Source of the DNA: Macrophomina tecta
Lineage: Eukaryota; Ascomycota; Dothideomycetes; Botryosphaeriales; Botryosphaeriaceae
DNA length: 64,000 nt
Direction: 5' to 3'
NCBI GenBank assembly: GCA_024180945.1
Contig: JAKSGN010000033.1
Coordinates: forward strand, 620,001 to 684,000
Made by a program: the position numbers and the translations under genes. Of the stretch, positions 1 through 11,286 are shown one piece after another (position 1 is the first letter of the stretch; each line of letters begins with the position of its first letter). A model generated the notes under the pieces. That model was not told where the DNA came from and did not search any database. It saw only the letters and a list, made by a program, of their open reading frames with translations.

Positions 1-1122
1 TGAGGTGATTGATCCTGGACACAGTTCTCTCCGTTGTGCTGCTGATCTTCCAGATTATTTACTCCAGCGTCCTGTTGGGTCTGCTCAGCGATTGGATGCG
101 GTACCGATGTCGGAAGCGGAGACGTCGTGGCGCTTGTAAGAGCTGCGGTAGGTTGGGCAGAGCTGCAAAGATTAGTATATGATTGGCAAAATAAAAGTCG
201 TGGGGGAGGACGAACCTCTGCATCAAGTTGTCAGGAGCGACGGCTACGCCACCATTGAGGGCTACACCTCCATCCGAAACGCCGATGTTGCTGAAAGCGA
301 CGTCTCCAGTGAGAGGGGTGCCTCCCTCGCGACCGGCATGGCTTATGGATGTTAGCTAGGCATTTCTTGGTATTGTAAGGAAAGAACAGCACTTACTGTT
401 GGGTGGCCCACTTGTTCTGAGCAGCATGAAAAGCACGATAAGGTTCGCGGCGATCATCATTCACAGACACCACTCGGGCCATCTTCTGACGCAGGTGAGG
501 CGGCACGTATCCATCCTGCGGCTGAGGCTGGGGTGCTTGTGGTTGAGGCGGTACATACTCCCTATGGGGCTGGGGCTGGAGCTGGCGGGGCCGCAGATGC
601 GGAGGGACGTACTGCGGCTTAGGTTCAAGGCCAGCCATGATGGAGGTGCGGTTTTGCTTCGTTCTGCCGCGGCGGCGTCTATGTCTATCGGTATGCTCTT
701 GAACACCGAGGTGCAAGAGGCTGTTCGGGGGGATGAGCTTGCGTCGTGAAGCAGAAGGAATTTGATGTTCAACTTCGTCGCTGTGAATTTTCACTCAGAA
801 GGCCGGGTGGGCAAACGCGAGGATCAACGAGTGCAGCCTTAGCAGCGCGTCTCGAGTTTGACTTACGCCTGTGTCTTGTCAAATCCTTCGGTGACCGAGT
901 ATGTCAGGCACTTGCGGGTGCAAAGGAAGGTTGGCCCAAATTGACAGGGTGAGTCGCAATTGGCGGGCAGTTATTGGTGGGGCGTCCAAAAGGCGAGTCG
1001 GCGGCGTTGATGTGGGAAGTCACGCCGTGCAGTCGAACGGTGTTGTCTGGCTCAAGAGCCTTCTTCACCTTCTCAGTGCTCTCAATCCAAGAGAAGATAC
1101 TCTCGGTCTTTTTGCGATCCAT
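1..1122 (-). CDS. Uncharacterised fungal protein with YVPPHLR repeats (3' end off window)
   Basis: I do not recognise this family. Five exons on the minus strand keep one frame: 1122-1024, 910-867, 780-397, 341-216 and 162 to beyond base 1. Junctions are GT-AG in matching phases (donors GTGACT, GTAAGT, GTAAGT, GTTCGT). The protein starts MDRKKTESIF. A short acidic/basic N-terminus and an Arg-rich stretch lead to a Pro/Gln-rich region with the heptapeptide YVPPHLR twice and a near-copy REYVPPQP. The visible C-terminal part is Ser/Thr/Gln-rich and probably disordered. A shorter start at 638 (MAGLEPKPQ) is possible, but the two upstream exons splice into it without a stop, so I prefer 1122. It is divergent from ARL2. 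The first intron (1023-911) is the least certain junction. Confidence 0.6.
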
Positions 1123-1772
1123 GCGGGTTAGAAGGGTAGTTCGGATAGAGAAGCACTTGCTAGGGCTCAGGAAGAGGCAAAAAAAAAAAAAAAAAAATGG
1201 GAAACTAACCTGAAAGACGGCGGGGCCCGGCCGGTGAGGACAGGCAGGAGGGCGAGTGATTGGGCGGAGGCGGAAACGAGAGCGCGGTGGAGACGACCGC
1301 GGACGTGGGGGGTGAGGTGTAAGTATTGAGCGGCCGGATGTAGAATCGGAGGCGGGCGAGCTTGCCACAGAATGACAGGGCGGCGTCGGAACCGTTATAA
1401 ACCCTGAGGGTCTCTTGTTGGCCGCAGATGGAGCAAGCACGTGGTTGATGAGGGCAATAGGAAGCTGCACGGTAAAGAGGGGGTTTCGAGGGAACGCATG
1501 CAGGAGCAGAGAAAACGCAAGTGTAGGTTGCTGCTGCTTCACCAGCAAAGCAATCGTGACTGACGCAATTAACTAGCGGGAGTGCTGCCCTTGCCTTTGA
1601 GCGCTTCGACCTCATATTCGCAGTTCCTCGGGCAGCTGGTGAGAGAGCATTGTGGGAGGTGTTTCCAAATCGGGCCTAGTTCGCACGCGCTCACCACAAC
1701 GCCCGCGCCCATCTCGCGGCCGTAGAAGCAACGCTCCGCCAGCACTCTCGCGCACTCTTGCAGATATTCAAG
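1123..1772. promoter_or_regulatory. Divergent intergenic region between the YVPPHLR gene and ARL2
   Basis: These 650 bp separate two start codons that point away from each other, so both promoters should lie here. A run of 19 A at 1179-1197 is the only striking sequence; poly(dA:dT) tracts often mark nucleosome-poor promoters. I see no confident TATA box and no RNA gene. Confidence 0.5.
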
Positions 1773-2610
1773 ATGTTGTCGATTCTTCGGAAAGCTCGGC
1801 TCAAGGATAAGGAAATGAGGGTGCTGATGCTGTAAGCACACGGAATCGATGAGACGGAAGGCCAAAAAAAGGAAGTTGGGGGTCTTTCTGCACGAGACTG
1901 ACGGCTGCGCAGCGGACTCGACAACGCCGGCAAGACCACCATCGTCAAGAAGATCATGAACGAGGATGTCAACAGCGTCAGTCCCACGCTCGGCTTCATC
2001 ATCAAGACGATCGAGTACGAGGGGTAAGTGCCCGCACGCCCGGCAAGAGCGACAGCTGACCGCCAAGTTACAAACTCAACATCTGTAAGAGAACGCCTCC
2101 TTTGCGGTCACGGCCGCCGGCGTGCTGAGAACCACGTGTCGTATGCAGGGGACGTCGGCGGTCAGAAGACGCTGCGCACGTACTGGAAAAACTATTTTGA
2201 GAAGACGGACACGCTCATCTGGGTGGTCGACTCGACAGACCGCGAGCGCATCGACGACTGCCGCAAGGAGCTGAAGGGGCTGCTGCTGGAGGAGGCACGT
2301 ACGCGCTGCACTTGAGCTGGAATGCCACACTGACTCGGCGGCAGCGGCTGATGGGAGCGAGTCTGCTCGTTTTCAAGAACAAGAGCGACGTTCCCGGGTC
2401 AATGAGCGATGACGAGATACGTCAGGTGGGTTTGTTTTCGCGGACGGACCACGCTCGTTGGGCCTGACAGCGCTGCAGGGGCTTGAGCTTGACAGCATTA
2501 CCACCCACAAGTGGATCGTCCTGGCGTGCAGCGCCATGACCGGGCAGAATCTGGACGAGGGGCTGCGGTGGGTGATTCAGGATGCCAGGGACAGGCTGTT
2601 TTTGTTCTGA
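1773..2610 (+). CDS. ARL2: ARL2-like small GTPase (Cin4/Alp41 type)
   Basis: ADP-ribosylation-factor-like GTPase 2. In fungi and animals it works with tubulin-folding cofactors in tubulin heterodimer and microtubule biogenesis. Six exons: 1773-1831, 1913-2023, 2068-2084, 2149-2294, 2345-2425 and 2479-2610, giving 181 residues, the usual length. P-loop GLDNAGKT at 21-28, switch II WDVGGQ at 63-68, NKSD at 123-126 and CSAMTG at 155-160 are all present. Residue 2 is Leu, so there is no N-myristoylation site, as is usual for ARL2. Exon 3 has only 17 nt. The intron after exon 4 must use a GC donor (GAG|GCACGT), because the nearby GT at 2299 puts the next exon out of frame. Identity is very sure; that donor is the only unusual point. 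Confidence 0.93.
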
Positions 2611-2990
2611 GGCTACGGCGAGGCTACGGATGCGCTGCAAGGAGCAGCGGCATGGCTTGCTTCAGGCTTAACGCCGAAGCGGCATAGCGCTGCCTGGCAA
2701 CGGCACCACAACAATGCGTCTATCCAGCTGCCGGGGAGCGGAGCAGCAGGCAGCGTGCCAGCGGGGCGCAGGCCTCAGGAATGCGCCCAGGGGCCCACAG
2801 TGGGCGGCCGGCTGGCATTAGGCGCACGTAGAACAATATATGCTCGGGCGGGCTGTTGCGCAGGGCAGCCGAGCGCGTTGCTTCTATTTAGATTTTGGCT
2901 CACACTGCCTCTGTCCACCAACATCCCCGCCGCGCCCGTCAGGTTGGACAAGTACGGGCTTCCCGCGCCCCTCTCCCGCTCCAGACCACC
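2611..2990. other. Intergenic, ARL2 3' end to DUF4045-gelsolin start
   Basis: This stretch is GC-rich and should hold the ARL2 3' UTR and the promoter and 5' UTR of the next gene on the same strand. A short AT-rich segment, TATTTAGATTTTGG, at 2885-2898 lies about 100 bp before the ATG. I see nothing else. Confidence 0.4.
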
Positions 2991-5900
2991 ATGTCTAGCC
3001 GCAGTGATGACGCTCCGCCGGCCGCGCCCCACGACGATCCCCTCCTCAGCCCGACTTCGTTCGTGGAACACATCCGCGAGCTTGGCGAGAAGCGTGACAG
3101 GGAAGACCAGGAGCGGAACCGCCTGCTAGAGGAGCAGATCCTGCAAGGTCGCGCTGAGCGCGCCGCCCGGCGAGCTGGTGGGTGCCGCCTGTCTTGTGCC
3201 CGCGTTGTTTACTTTGCACCTCACCTCGCCCACGACTAACCACCGCTCCCGCCGCCGCGCTGCAGAACGCCATCGCTCGCTGTCGCCCGAAAAGCCCTTC
3301 CAGCTGAGCGACCCGCCCTCCGCCAGAGACACCCCGCCGCGCAGCCCCCAGCCCGACTCGCCATCCACCCCCACCATGGATGCGCATGGCGACGCGCTGC
3401 AGCGCCTGACCGGCTCAGGGCCCGAGGCGCAGGGGGACGAAACTGCGACACCCGCAAAAGCTTCACCGGCCGCGCCCTCCACCCCCACGAGATCCAACAC
3501 TCTGTCGTGGCAGCAGCGCCGCCCCAATTCGTCCAGCGGCCGCAGACCGCTCAGCCAGATCGCTGTCGAGAACAACGCATCACGTTCTCCTAATCACACC
3601 CCCGAGCCCTCCACACCCGCCGACGACACCGCCTCAAGAGCCCAAATTGCACAATCGCTGGGCTCGAAAGATCCTTCGTGGTTTAAACAAACTCCCGATC
3701 GCGGCATTGGCTCTGCTGCGAATCGCCGCAGTCGCGAAGACGAGGACGCAGAGGTCGCCTCGATATCTGATAAGAGACAACTGCCCGGCCTGTCGCGCGA
3801 CACGCCCGCCGAAGCGCCGTCGAGTCCGCCCGCCGAGAGCGTGCGCTCGAGCTCGCCGTCCAGAGCAAGCTCTGCGCGCGGCAGCGCTGTCTTCAGCAAC
3901 AGATTCTCTCGCGACACCTCGATGTCCGGCTACAGCGCCTCCGAGATGAAGTCCCCGCTGCCCACGCTGGACTCACAGCGCTTCCGCCCTCCCACGTCCG
4001 AGCATGACGACACCGAGCACGGTCCCTCTGACCGGGGCATGGCGATGTCGCCGTCGCAGGGTCGTATGGCGCCTGAGCGCACCCCCTCTCCGACGAAAGG
4101 CATGGGAGGCTTCGTACAAAGTGCAATGATGAGGCGATCGGACAGTGTGAACAAGAGGTGGAGCGTCCAGACTGGTGGGACTCTGAGCAGACAAAATTCT
4201 GTAGCCGGCGGTGTCGGTGGCCCTGGCGACGCGAGCACGCCAAAGTCGGAATCTCGGCCAACATCCCGCGGCAAATCTACTGAACGCCCGTCTTCGAGCC
4301 ATAGCAATAGCACAGAGAAGGCTGCGGCTGCTGATGAACCCGCCGTCAGACCCGCTCTATCCCTCCGTCACAACAGGGGTAAGTCAGTCAGCTCCATCAC
4401 CCAGCTAGAAGAGAACCGCTCCGGAGGGGCCTCCCCTGTGAGCCCCACCAAACGCTGGAGTCGGAGTCCCATCAAGTCAAGTTGGCTTGAGAGTGCTCTG
4501 AGTGCGAAGCCGGACACGCCAAAGCCCAAGCCCCAGCCCGAACAGCCGAGTTGGATGGCGGAGATCAGCAAGATCAAAGCACAGAAAGCGAGTGTTGATC
4601 TATCCAACCCCGAGAAGCCTGATGCAGATGCACCAGCCACTCCAAACAGCCCTACAAAATTCCCCGGTCGCGATGCTCTCCGCAAATCAGAGTCAAGGGG
4701 ATCTGCGCAGGGGGCCGTTGCGCAATCACCCGATTTGGGTCAGGGTCCGCCCGAGGAAATTACCGACCGTGAACAACATCCTGCTCCTGAATCGGCCGGA
4801 CACATAGCAACTACGCCCAAATCAAAGCCAGACACCCTGTCATCTCCTAAAATGGAGACGGCGAAGGACTCTGCTGCCAGCCCGACGCTGGAAAGCCCTG
4901 CTGCCAAGGCCGAAAAGCCAGCGGTCGGTGTCAAATCGCCTGGTCTCCGTGGGGCCGACGCCCCTGCATCCAAATCCGAGGACCCTTCGAAGCCAGACTT
5001 TCGAACGACTCTGAAGCACCGCCAACGCCAATCTGAGAACCCAAAGAAGGAGGAGTTGGAGTTCCAAAACGTCTTTGGCAAGCTCAAGAAGACTCATACT
5101 GAGAAGTTTGTCGCCCCTGATACCTTTAGGGAGAACATCACGCGGGGTAAAAATGCATTGAACCAGACCGGTGGCGTCCCCCCGCGTGTGAGAAGGGATG
5201 AGTTCAAGGAGACGCTTGTCAAGCAGCGGGAGTCGATCAAGTTGAAAGCCGAGGAGAGCGGGGGGTCGCACGTCAGGACTGGTTCTCTGGCAAAGCCCGC
5301 TGAACCGGTTGCGGAGGCCTTGGAATTCCGCAAACACCTTGGCCGCACAGGCAGTGTGGCGAAGATCTCGAAACCGCCGACCAAGGAGGAGCCTGCTAGC
5401 ATGCCTGCAAATACGGATTCCGAAGATCCGACACCAGCAACGAACCCCGCTGCCAAACCGGAGACTGATAGTTCATCCGACACGCCTGCTTCGCCTGCGA
5501 AGGAGGGGCCACCTACTAAGGGAGCATCGCCTACTGAGGAGGAACTGCCTACGAAGCTGGTTTCCCCAGCCAAGGAGGAACCACCTGCAAAGCTCGACTC
5601 ACCTACTAAAGAGGCTACCGCAAAGCCTACAAGTGAGAACCTGTCCAAGGCTCCTCCCTCCCCTCCCAAGGAAGAGGCGTCTGCTCCAGAAGCTCTCACC
5701 AAACTAAAGAGCCTTCGGGAAAGAAAACTCACCGAGTCTGGCAAACAGGACACCGAAAAAGGTTCCGAGGCCCCATCGAAACCTGTAGGCAAGCTTCCAG
5801 GAAAATTGGCAGATAGATTCAACAATCTCCCCGAAGCGTCGAAACCTGTGGGACTACCTGCGAGACCGAACCTGAAGCCTGTCGGCAAACTAGCTGATCG

Positions 5901-8900
5901 CTTCCCTGCGGCAGCTGGAGCAGCGAAATCTCCCGTCGAAAAGGATACGGGCGCGACTTCCCCGTCCAAGCTGGGGAATCGAGTCCCTGGGAAGCTTGCA
6001 GACCGTTTCAATGCTCCAGCAGAGCCCGCAAAGCCTGCCTCAAGCGAGAAGGAGACAGAGCCCGCTGCCAAGCTCTCAAACAGAGCCTCTGGAAAGCTGG
6101 CGGATCGCTTCAACCCCGGGCTGGCCGCTATGCTGGCTCGCGGTCCTTCCCCTGGCGGTCCTGGTGCTGGCGCAAGGGATTCTGGCTCAGCTACTGCGGC
6201 AACAAGCGCCGTCGAACCGGAGCCAGGTTCAACGAAAGAGCTCACTCATATGACGAAGGGACGTGCTCGAGGGCCCAAGAGGAGGGCGCCGAAGACCAAG
6301 GCTGCAGAAACTCCTTCAGAGCCCGCGACCGAAATTGCTTCGCCAAAGCCTGTTCGGAAAGCTTCTGTTGTGGCGAACATCTCTCTCGTCAAGGAAAAGG
6401 ATATCCTCTCCAGCTCACCCACCGCTACATCCGAGAAGAAGGACGAGAACCCCGCCACTCCGTCCAGCGCTTCCCCTCCTCCAGAGTCAAAGCCTAAGCC
6501 AGTCGCCCCTGCGAAGTCTGCAGAGGTTTCTAGGAGGGTTTCAGCAAAGCTGGACAGCCCTTCGGAGCCTGTCGTTCCCGCAAAGAGTCCAGAACTCTCA
6601 AGGCGCATCTCTGCAAAATTCGAGCAACCTGCTACGCCTCCGGAGCCCGCTGCTAAGAGCCCAGAACTTTCAAGGCGTATCTCTGCGAAGTTCGAGCAGC
6701 CTGCCACGCCTCCAGAACCAGCGGCCAAGAGTCCCGAGCTCTCCAAGAGAATATCGGCCAAGTTTGAACAGCGCAAGTCGCCGCCGCCAGGGCCTTCATC
6801 TCCCAAGCCGTCCGAGCTATCCAAGAAGGCCTCGGGGAAGTTCGACTCTCACCAATCTACGATGGAGCTCGATCTATCCAACACTACCAAAGCGGACTCG
6901 CCAAAGAAGGCTGACTCTCCTAAGGAAGAGTCCCCTGAAAAACCAGCTTTTCCCGGAAAGGTTGAGTCCCCGACCAAGCCGGCTAGCCCCATCAAAACCG
7001 AGAGTACAGCTAAGCCGACCTCGCCCATCAAGGTCGAGTCTCAAATGAAGCAGGGAAGCCCTTCCAAGTCTGAGGCTGCTGTCAAACCTGAGTCACCCAC
7101 CAAGACTGACATTCCGGTTAAGACGGATGTTGGTGCCAAATCGGACATAGCAAAGCGAATCGCTGCGCTTAAGCAAGGAGGCGAATCGTCCCCCTCCTCG
7201 CAGCCGGGTGCCCCCAAACCTCTCATCCCGAGCGCATCTCGCTTCAACAAGGATAATAAGTCTCCTACGAGCCCATCAACGCCTAGTCCGAAGACTCCAA
7301 CGGTTGAGTCTCCTAAACCGCAGAAGCCACTTCCGCAGCCTCCCGCCGCAGAAGAAGCAAAACCACCGACGCCGGCCAAAGACAAGCCCGATACTGGAGC
7401 TAGCACCGTCAAGAGTGCTGCTGCGATGTGGAGTCGACAGTCGGAAAGCGGATCCACTCCTGGCACCCCCAGGGTGAAGTCTCCGATAAAGTTGCCAACG
7501 AAGAAGGATGAGCAAGAAGCAATGGAGAACGCAGGATTGATTAAGCCAGAGGCAGATAAGCCAATTGGTCTCGGAATCGCCACTCCAAACGAGAACAAGG
7601 AGGACCGCTCTCCCATCCCCAGCGTCAGGGTAAGCAAGGAACTTCCGGCGCCGCCGGCTAAGACGCCTCTTTCACCCCCGACGACCGCCGGAGCTACTCC
7701 CCCTAAGCCGGCGAAGAAGCCTGACTCGATCTCCTCATCACCCAAGATCACGCAGGCGTCACCTATCCCTCAGCAGTCAGAGGCAGGTCAACTTTTTGCC
7801 GATTTCTTCGACGAAGCTCCTGTTTCCACTGGAAAGCTGGATGTCGACACGCACGCCATCCTCACCGGCAGCCCGCTCAGTACTGATAGGGTCAAGACCG
7901 CACGCAAGGAAATTCAAGAGATTACCGGCGACGGCAAGCTCTCCCCGGTTCCGCCACAGGAGGAGCATATTCTGTTTGATAACTCCATGTATCTGTGCAC
8001 CCATGTGTTCGCTGCTTCAAACGGGGCGAAGAACACTGAGGTTTACCTCTGGACTGGCTCGGCTGTACCAGAGCCGACGATCGAGGACGCTCAGCTCTTT
8101 GCCCGTAAAGCAGCACGCGACGTTGGCGGTAAGCTGCTCATTGTCCGGCAAGGCAAGGAGTGCCCCAACTTCTTTCAGGCTGTTGGGGGCATCCTCATTA
8201 CGAGGAAGGGTACTCGCACCGACCATTCAAAACAGTACATGCTCTGCGGCCGGCAGCACTTGGGAAATATGGCTTTTGATGAAGTTGAGTTCTCACTCAG
8301 CAGCCTCTGCTCCGGATTCGCGTACCTCATCTCTTCACGGACTGGTTTGCTATCCGGCAAGATCTTCCTATGGAAGGGCAAGGGGTGCAATGCTGAAGAG
8401 CTCGGATGTGCCCGTCTGATCGGCATGGACCTGGGCTTGACACCGGAGATTGAGGAGATTGACGAAGGAAAGGAGCCTGCCTCTTTCCTTGACATCTTCC
8501 CGGCACCTGACAATGGCAAGGAGAAGAGGGTGCCGCGGTCGGCGGACCACTGGCGGCTGAAGGCCAAACATGACAAGTACGGTGTTCGCTTGTTCCGGAT
8601 TGACGAGAAGCCGGTGCAGTCGAGTGGTAGCTTCCAGGTGAGCTCATTATGGCCCGTTTCCTTCGTACGACGAGTATCGGCGGCGAGCGTCGCAAGTTCC
8701 CAAGGGCCTTCTTCGCCAACAGAGACATCTACTCCGCAGAACAATGCCGGCGCTACTGCTCCATCTGGCGGACCGAAACCCAACATGTCGGCGGATGTGG
8801 TAGAAATTGCACCATTCAGCCAGGCAGATCTCGAGGCAGAGAACATCTATGTTCTTGACGCCTTCTTTGAGATCTATATGTAAGTTCCTCCTTTCACTCT

Positions 8901-9241
8901 CTTGCGAAAGTCGCCTTCAAGCTAATTAGTGTTTCCTGCACAGTGTCGTCGGCGCTCTTTCTCACGGCCAATCACATGCTTTCAGCACCGCACTCTTGTT
9001 TGCCCAGGAATATGGCATCCTCGCAGCCTCTCTGCAAGACCGCCCTTTTGTCCCTGTTTCGACCGTCGTCCTCGAGGGTGTCCCTCGTGATATGAAGGCT
9101 GTCTTCCGCGGCTGGCAGGATCAGATGCAACCCACTGCGGCGCTCATGTCTGGAAAGCCCCGCCGTGGTAAGAGCTTGCGCATTGTCGGACTGCAGGCTG
9201 CTATTGCTGCTACGCGAGAGAACGCCACTGCTGCTGCGTAA
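2991..9241 (+). CDS. DUF4045 / gelsolin-repeat protein, 2032 residues
   Basis: Large actin-binding-type protein of filamentous fungi: a long disordered DUF4045 region followed by gelsolin/villin-like repeats. Exons 2991-3177, 3266-8879 and 8944-9241 join in phase (donors G|GTGGGT and AT|GTAAGT). The N-terminus has a charged helix (FVEHIRELGEKRDRED) and then about 1500 Ser/Pro/Lys/Glu-rich residues. Gelsolin-like repeats lie at about 1625-1730, 1735-1850 and 1925-2015; the last is completed only across the second intron (FEIY|IVVGALSHGQ). Internal repeats include four GKLADRF motifs (about 5795-6115) and a 24-residue tandem at 6580-6777. Gelsolin domains sever, cap or bundle actin; a role in polarised growth is inference. 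The possible donor at 8638 is probably unused, because the frame stays open and reads like family sequence (SSLWPVSF). Confidence 0.88.
6580..6777 (+). repeat. 72-bp in-frame tandem repeat inside the DUF4045 region
   Basis: Nearly three copies of a 24-residue unit lie head to tail, starting at 6580, 6652 and 6724 (core SPELSRRISAKFEQ followed by PATPPEPA). The DNA copies differ at several third positions, so the protein unit is conserved better than the DNA. A looser ancestor, SAEVSRRVSAKLD, lies just upstream at about 6520, and a related element, PSELSKKASGKFD, just downstream at about 6810. The basic SRRISAKF core resembles a short binding or phosphorylation motif, but its function is unknown. 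Confidence 0.85.
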
Positions 9242-11286
9242 AGAGAAGGGAGATGCCGACTATGCTGGTGTAGAGTAAGGGCGACTTTTCATCGTCCTAT
9301 GGTTGAGATGACGCGAAACGGTGAAGATGATAACTCTGCTTGCTCCCGTCCGTTCTACTTCCATCCACACCTGATGTTACTGTTCCGGGTTGGGATGGTG
9401 TGATGGTACGGGAGTCAAAATTGGACGGCAAACGACGCTTATTGTCATTGATGAATATTGCGAAAGTCAAGTTCCTCAACGCCACCTCATGAGCATGAAT
9501 CTTTTTCCGACGACACAAGAAGAGGAGTTTTGAACAAAAGAACCAATCGAAAGCATAAGTGTATTCTTGTAGATAATACCTCTTAATCCCCTTTTTATTA
9601 TTCTCTTTTCCACACACTCTAGCATGTCCTGGGCTTTTATGGAGAGATAGAGGGTGTGGAAAAAAAGGGCAAAACAAAATAACGGAGAAAGGGCTGGGAC
9701 CTGAACCTGGGACTGTTTGTTGGTTATCGCTGTTTCCAATTTTTTTGCATGGAAGGTTTGTGGTGTTCTTCTCCCTGCCTACCTTTGCATTGCTAGCATT
9801 TTCTCCCTCCAGTGTTCTTCTTTCTTCTTTGCCTTTTTTTTTTTCTTTTCTCTCATTTCAGGGCAACGGTGCAAATAGGCGTGAGGCATGAAAGGGCTTT
9901 TCCAGTAGAAGGCGTGGGAAATGGGCGTCCGGTGGCTTTTTTTTTTTTTTTTTTTTCCTTTTGTTCCCCATTGGGTGAAGCTGTTGCTCTCTTGTTGATA
10001 GTATTTCTGCGTGCGATATTAGTGAAATTTTAGGTATGCCCATGCGCACTGAATGTAGACGGTGCTTGGCAGTATGTGTGATGACAGGGCGAGGGTCTTG
10101 CCGGTGCTGTGACGAGATAGCCGTCTTGTGGTAGCGGAGGGCGCTCAATCTTTTGCGCACTCGAAAAATAGGGCGCAGGCTTGCAGAGCCGCAATGGTTC
10201 GGGCGCCATACAGATCCTTAGAACCTTCCAACTTAACTAGCCAAATTATTCGAGCAGCAGACCTCTCCTCTTGGCGTGCGCGATCGCGTTCGGGACTGGG
10301 CGCCCTCTCAGTGCTGTTATGCCTCGAGTCAACGCAAGTCGTCCCCCTCCACAGCTTTCCCATAATCTCAGAGCGTGTATCTCCGCGGCGCGGCCAAGTC
10401 TCCTGCGGCGTAAGCTCTCAGGCCTGAGCCCTGAGCCTGATCTGGCATCGCCCCATTGGTCACGGTGTTTTCGAACGTGTAGAGGCTGGGCTAGCAAGGC
10501 GGTGGGTGGCACGAGCCTCTCCCTTACTCTCTTCGATCTTTCGCGCGCAGGCCCGACTCTGTCCTCAGTTTGAGCCGCTGCACCAATCCCAAATTTTGCC
10601 GGGCCAATAATCGAAGCGGCCTGCTCGCCGCCGAGCGCTTCTGTAGGGCTGCCGTCCTCTGATCCAATCGGAGTCGATTCCGTGCGCAGCCTTCCGCTTT
10701 TCGAGCGCGGGGGTTTTTGGAGGGGCGTCACACAGTCAGGTCGCACACGACGCGGGCTTATGGTGAAGGGGCTCGGGGTGCGGGCCGTTGTCCGCAGCAA
10801 ACGCGGCTGATTGAGCATGAACCGGTATTTCCATCTTTTGAGGAACTTGCATTCTAGGACGCATGACACGCCCCCCCCACCCCCCCCCCCCCCACCACAA
10901 AGACCAGGTGCAGTCCAAGATCAGGTGTTGAAAGAGCCCCCCATTTCAAGCCCTTAAATGCCAATAAAGGACAATGAGGAAGACGGACCTTTCAACCTTT
11001 ATGTACCTTTGTTTTTTACCACTCATATCGGACAACTGATGAAGCAGTAATATTGACCTAACTTTTGAACAAGATAAGAAAACACAACCCGCACACTGCA
11101 GCAACACAAAAAACCAGAGCGGTCTCCATAGAACATAGACAAGCAGTCGATGTTCTTTTCATCCTCCCGACGCCTATCAAAATGCTTTGTTCTCCCTATT
11201 ATCTACATCCCAAATGCCCTTGCTGAAACCAATCTTCTCCATACATACATCGTCCTCCGACAGTCTCATCCGCTCTACTTTCTCTC
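9242..11286. other. Convergent intergenic region with homopolymer tracts
   Basis: Two kilobases between the 3' ends of the gelsolin-repeat gene (plus) and UTP10 (minus). I find no coding region with supported splicing. Low-complexity tracts include a run of 20 T at 9937-9956 and a C-rich tract at 10871-10893 broken by one A. 3' UTRs of both genes must lie here. A GGTTCAGG-like motif on the minus strand near 9690 lacks a tRNA fold. Confidence 0.5.

Noticed and set aside
8638..8660. Donor-like GTGAGC in the DUF4045-gelsolin gene as an extra intron
   Set aside because: The frame stays open and SSLWPVSF resembles family sequence; no acceptor improves the model.
9680..9750. Possible minus-strand tRNA (GGTTCAGG B-box-like motif)
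   Set aside because: No A box at the right distance, and T-arm and acceptor stems do not pair.
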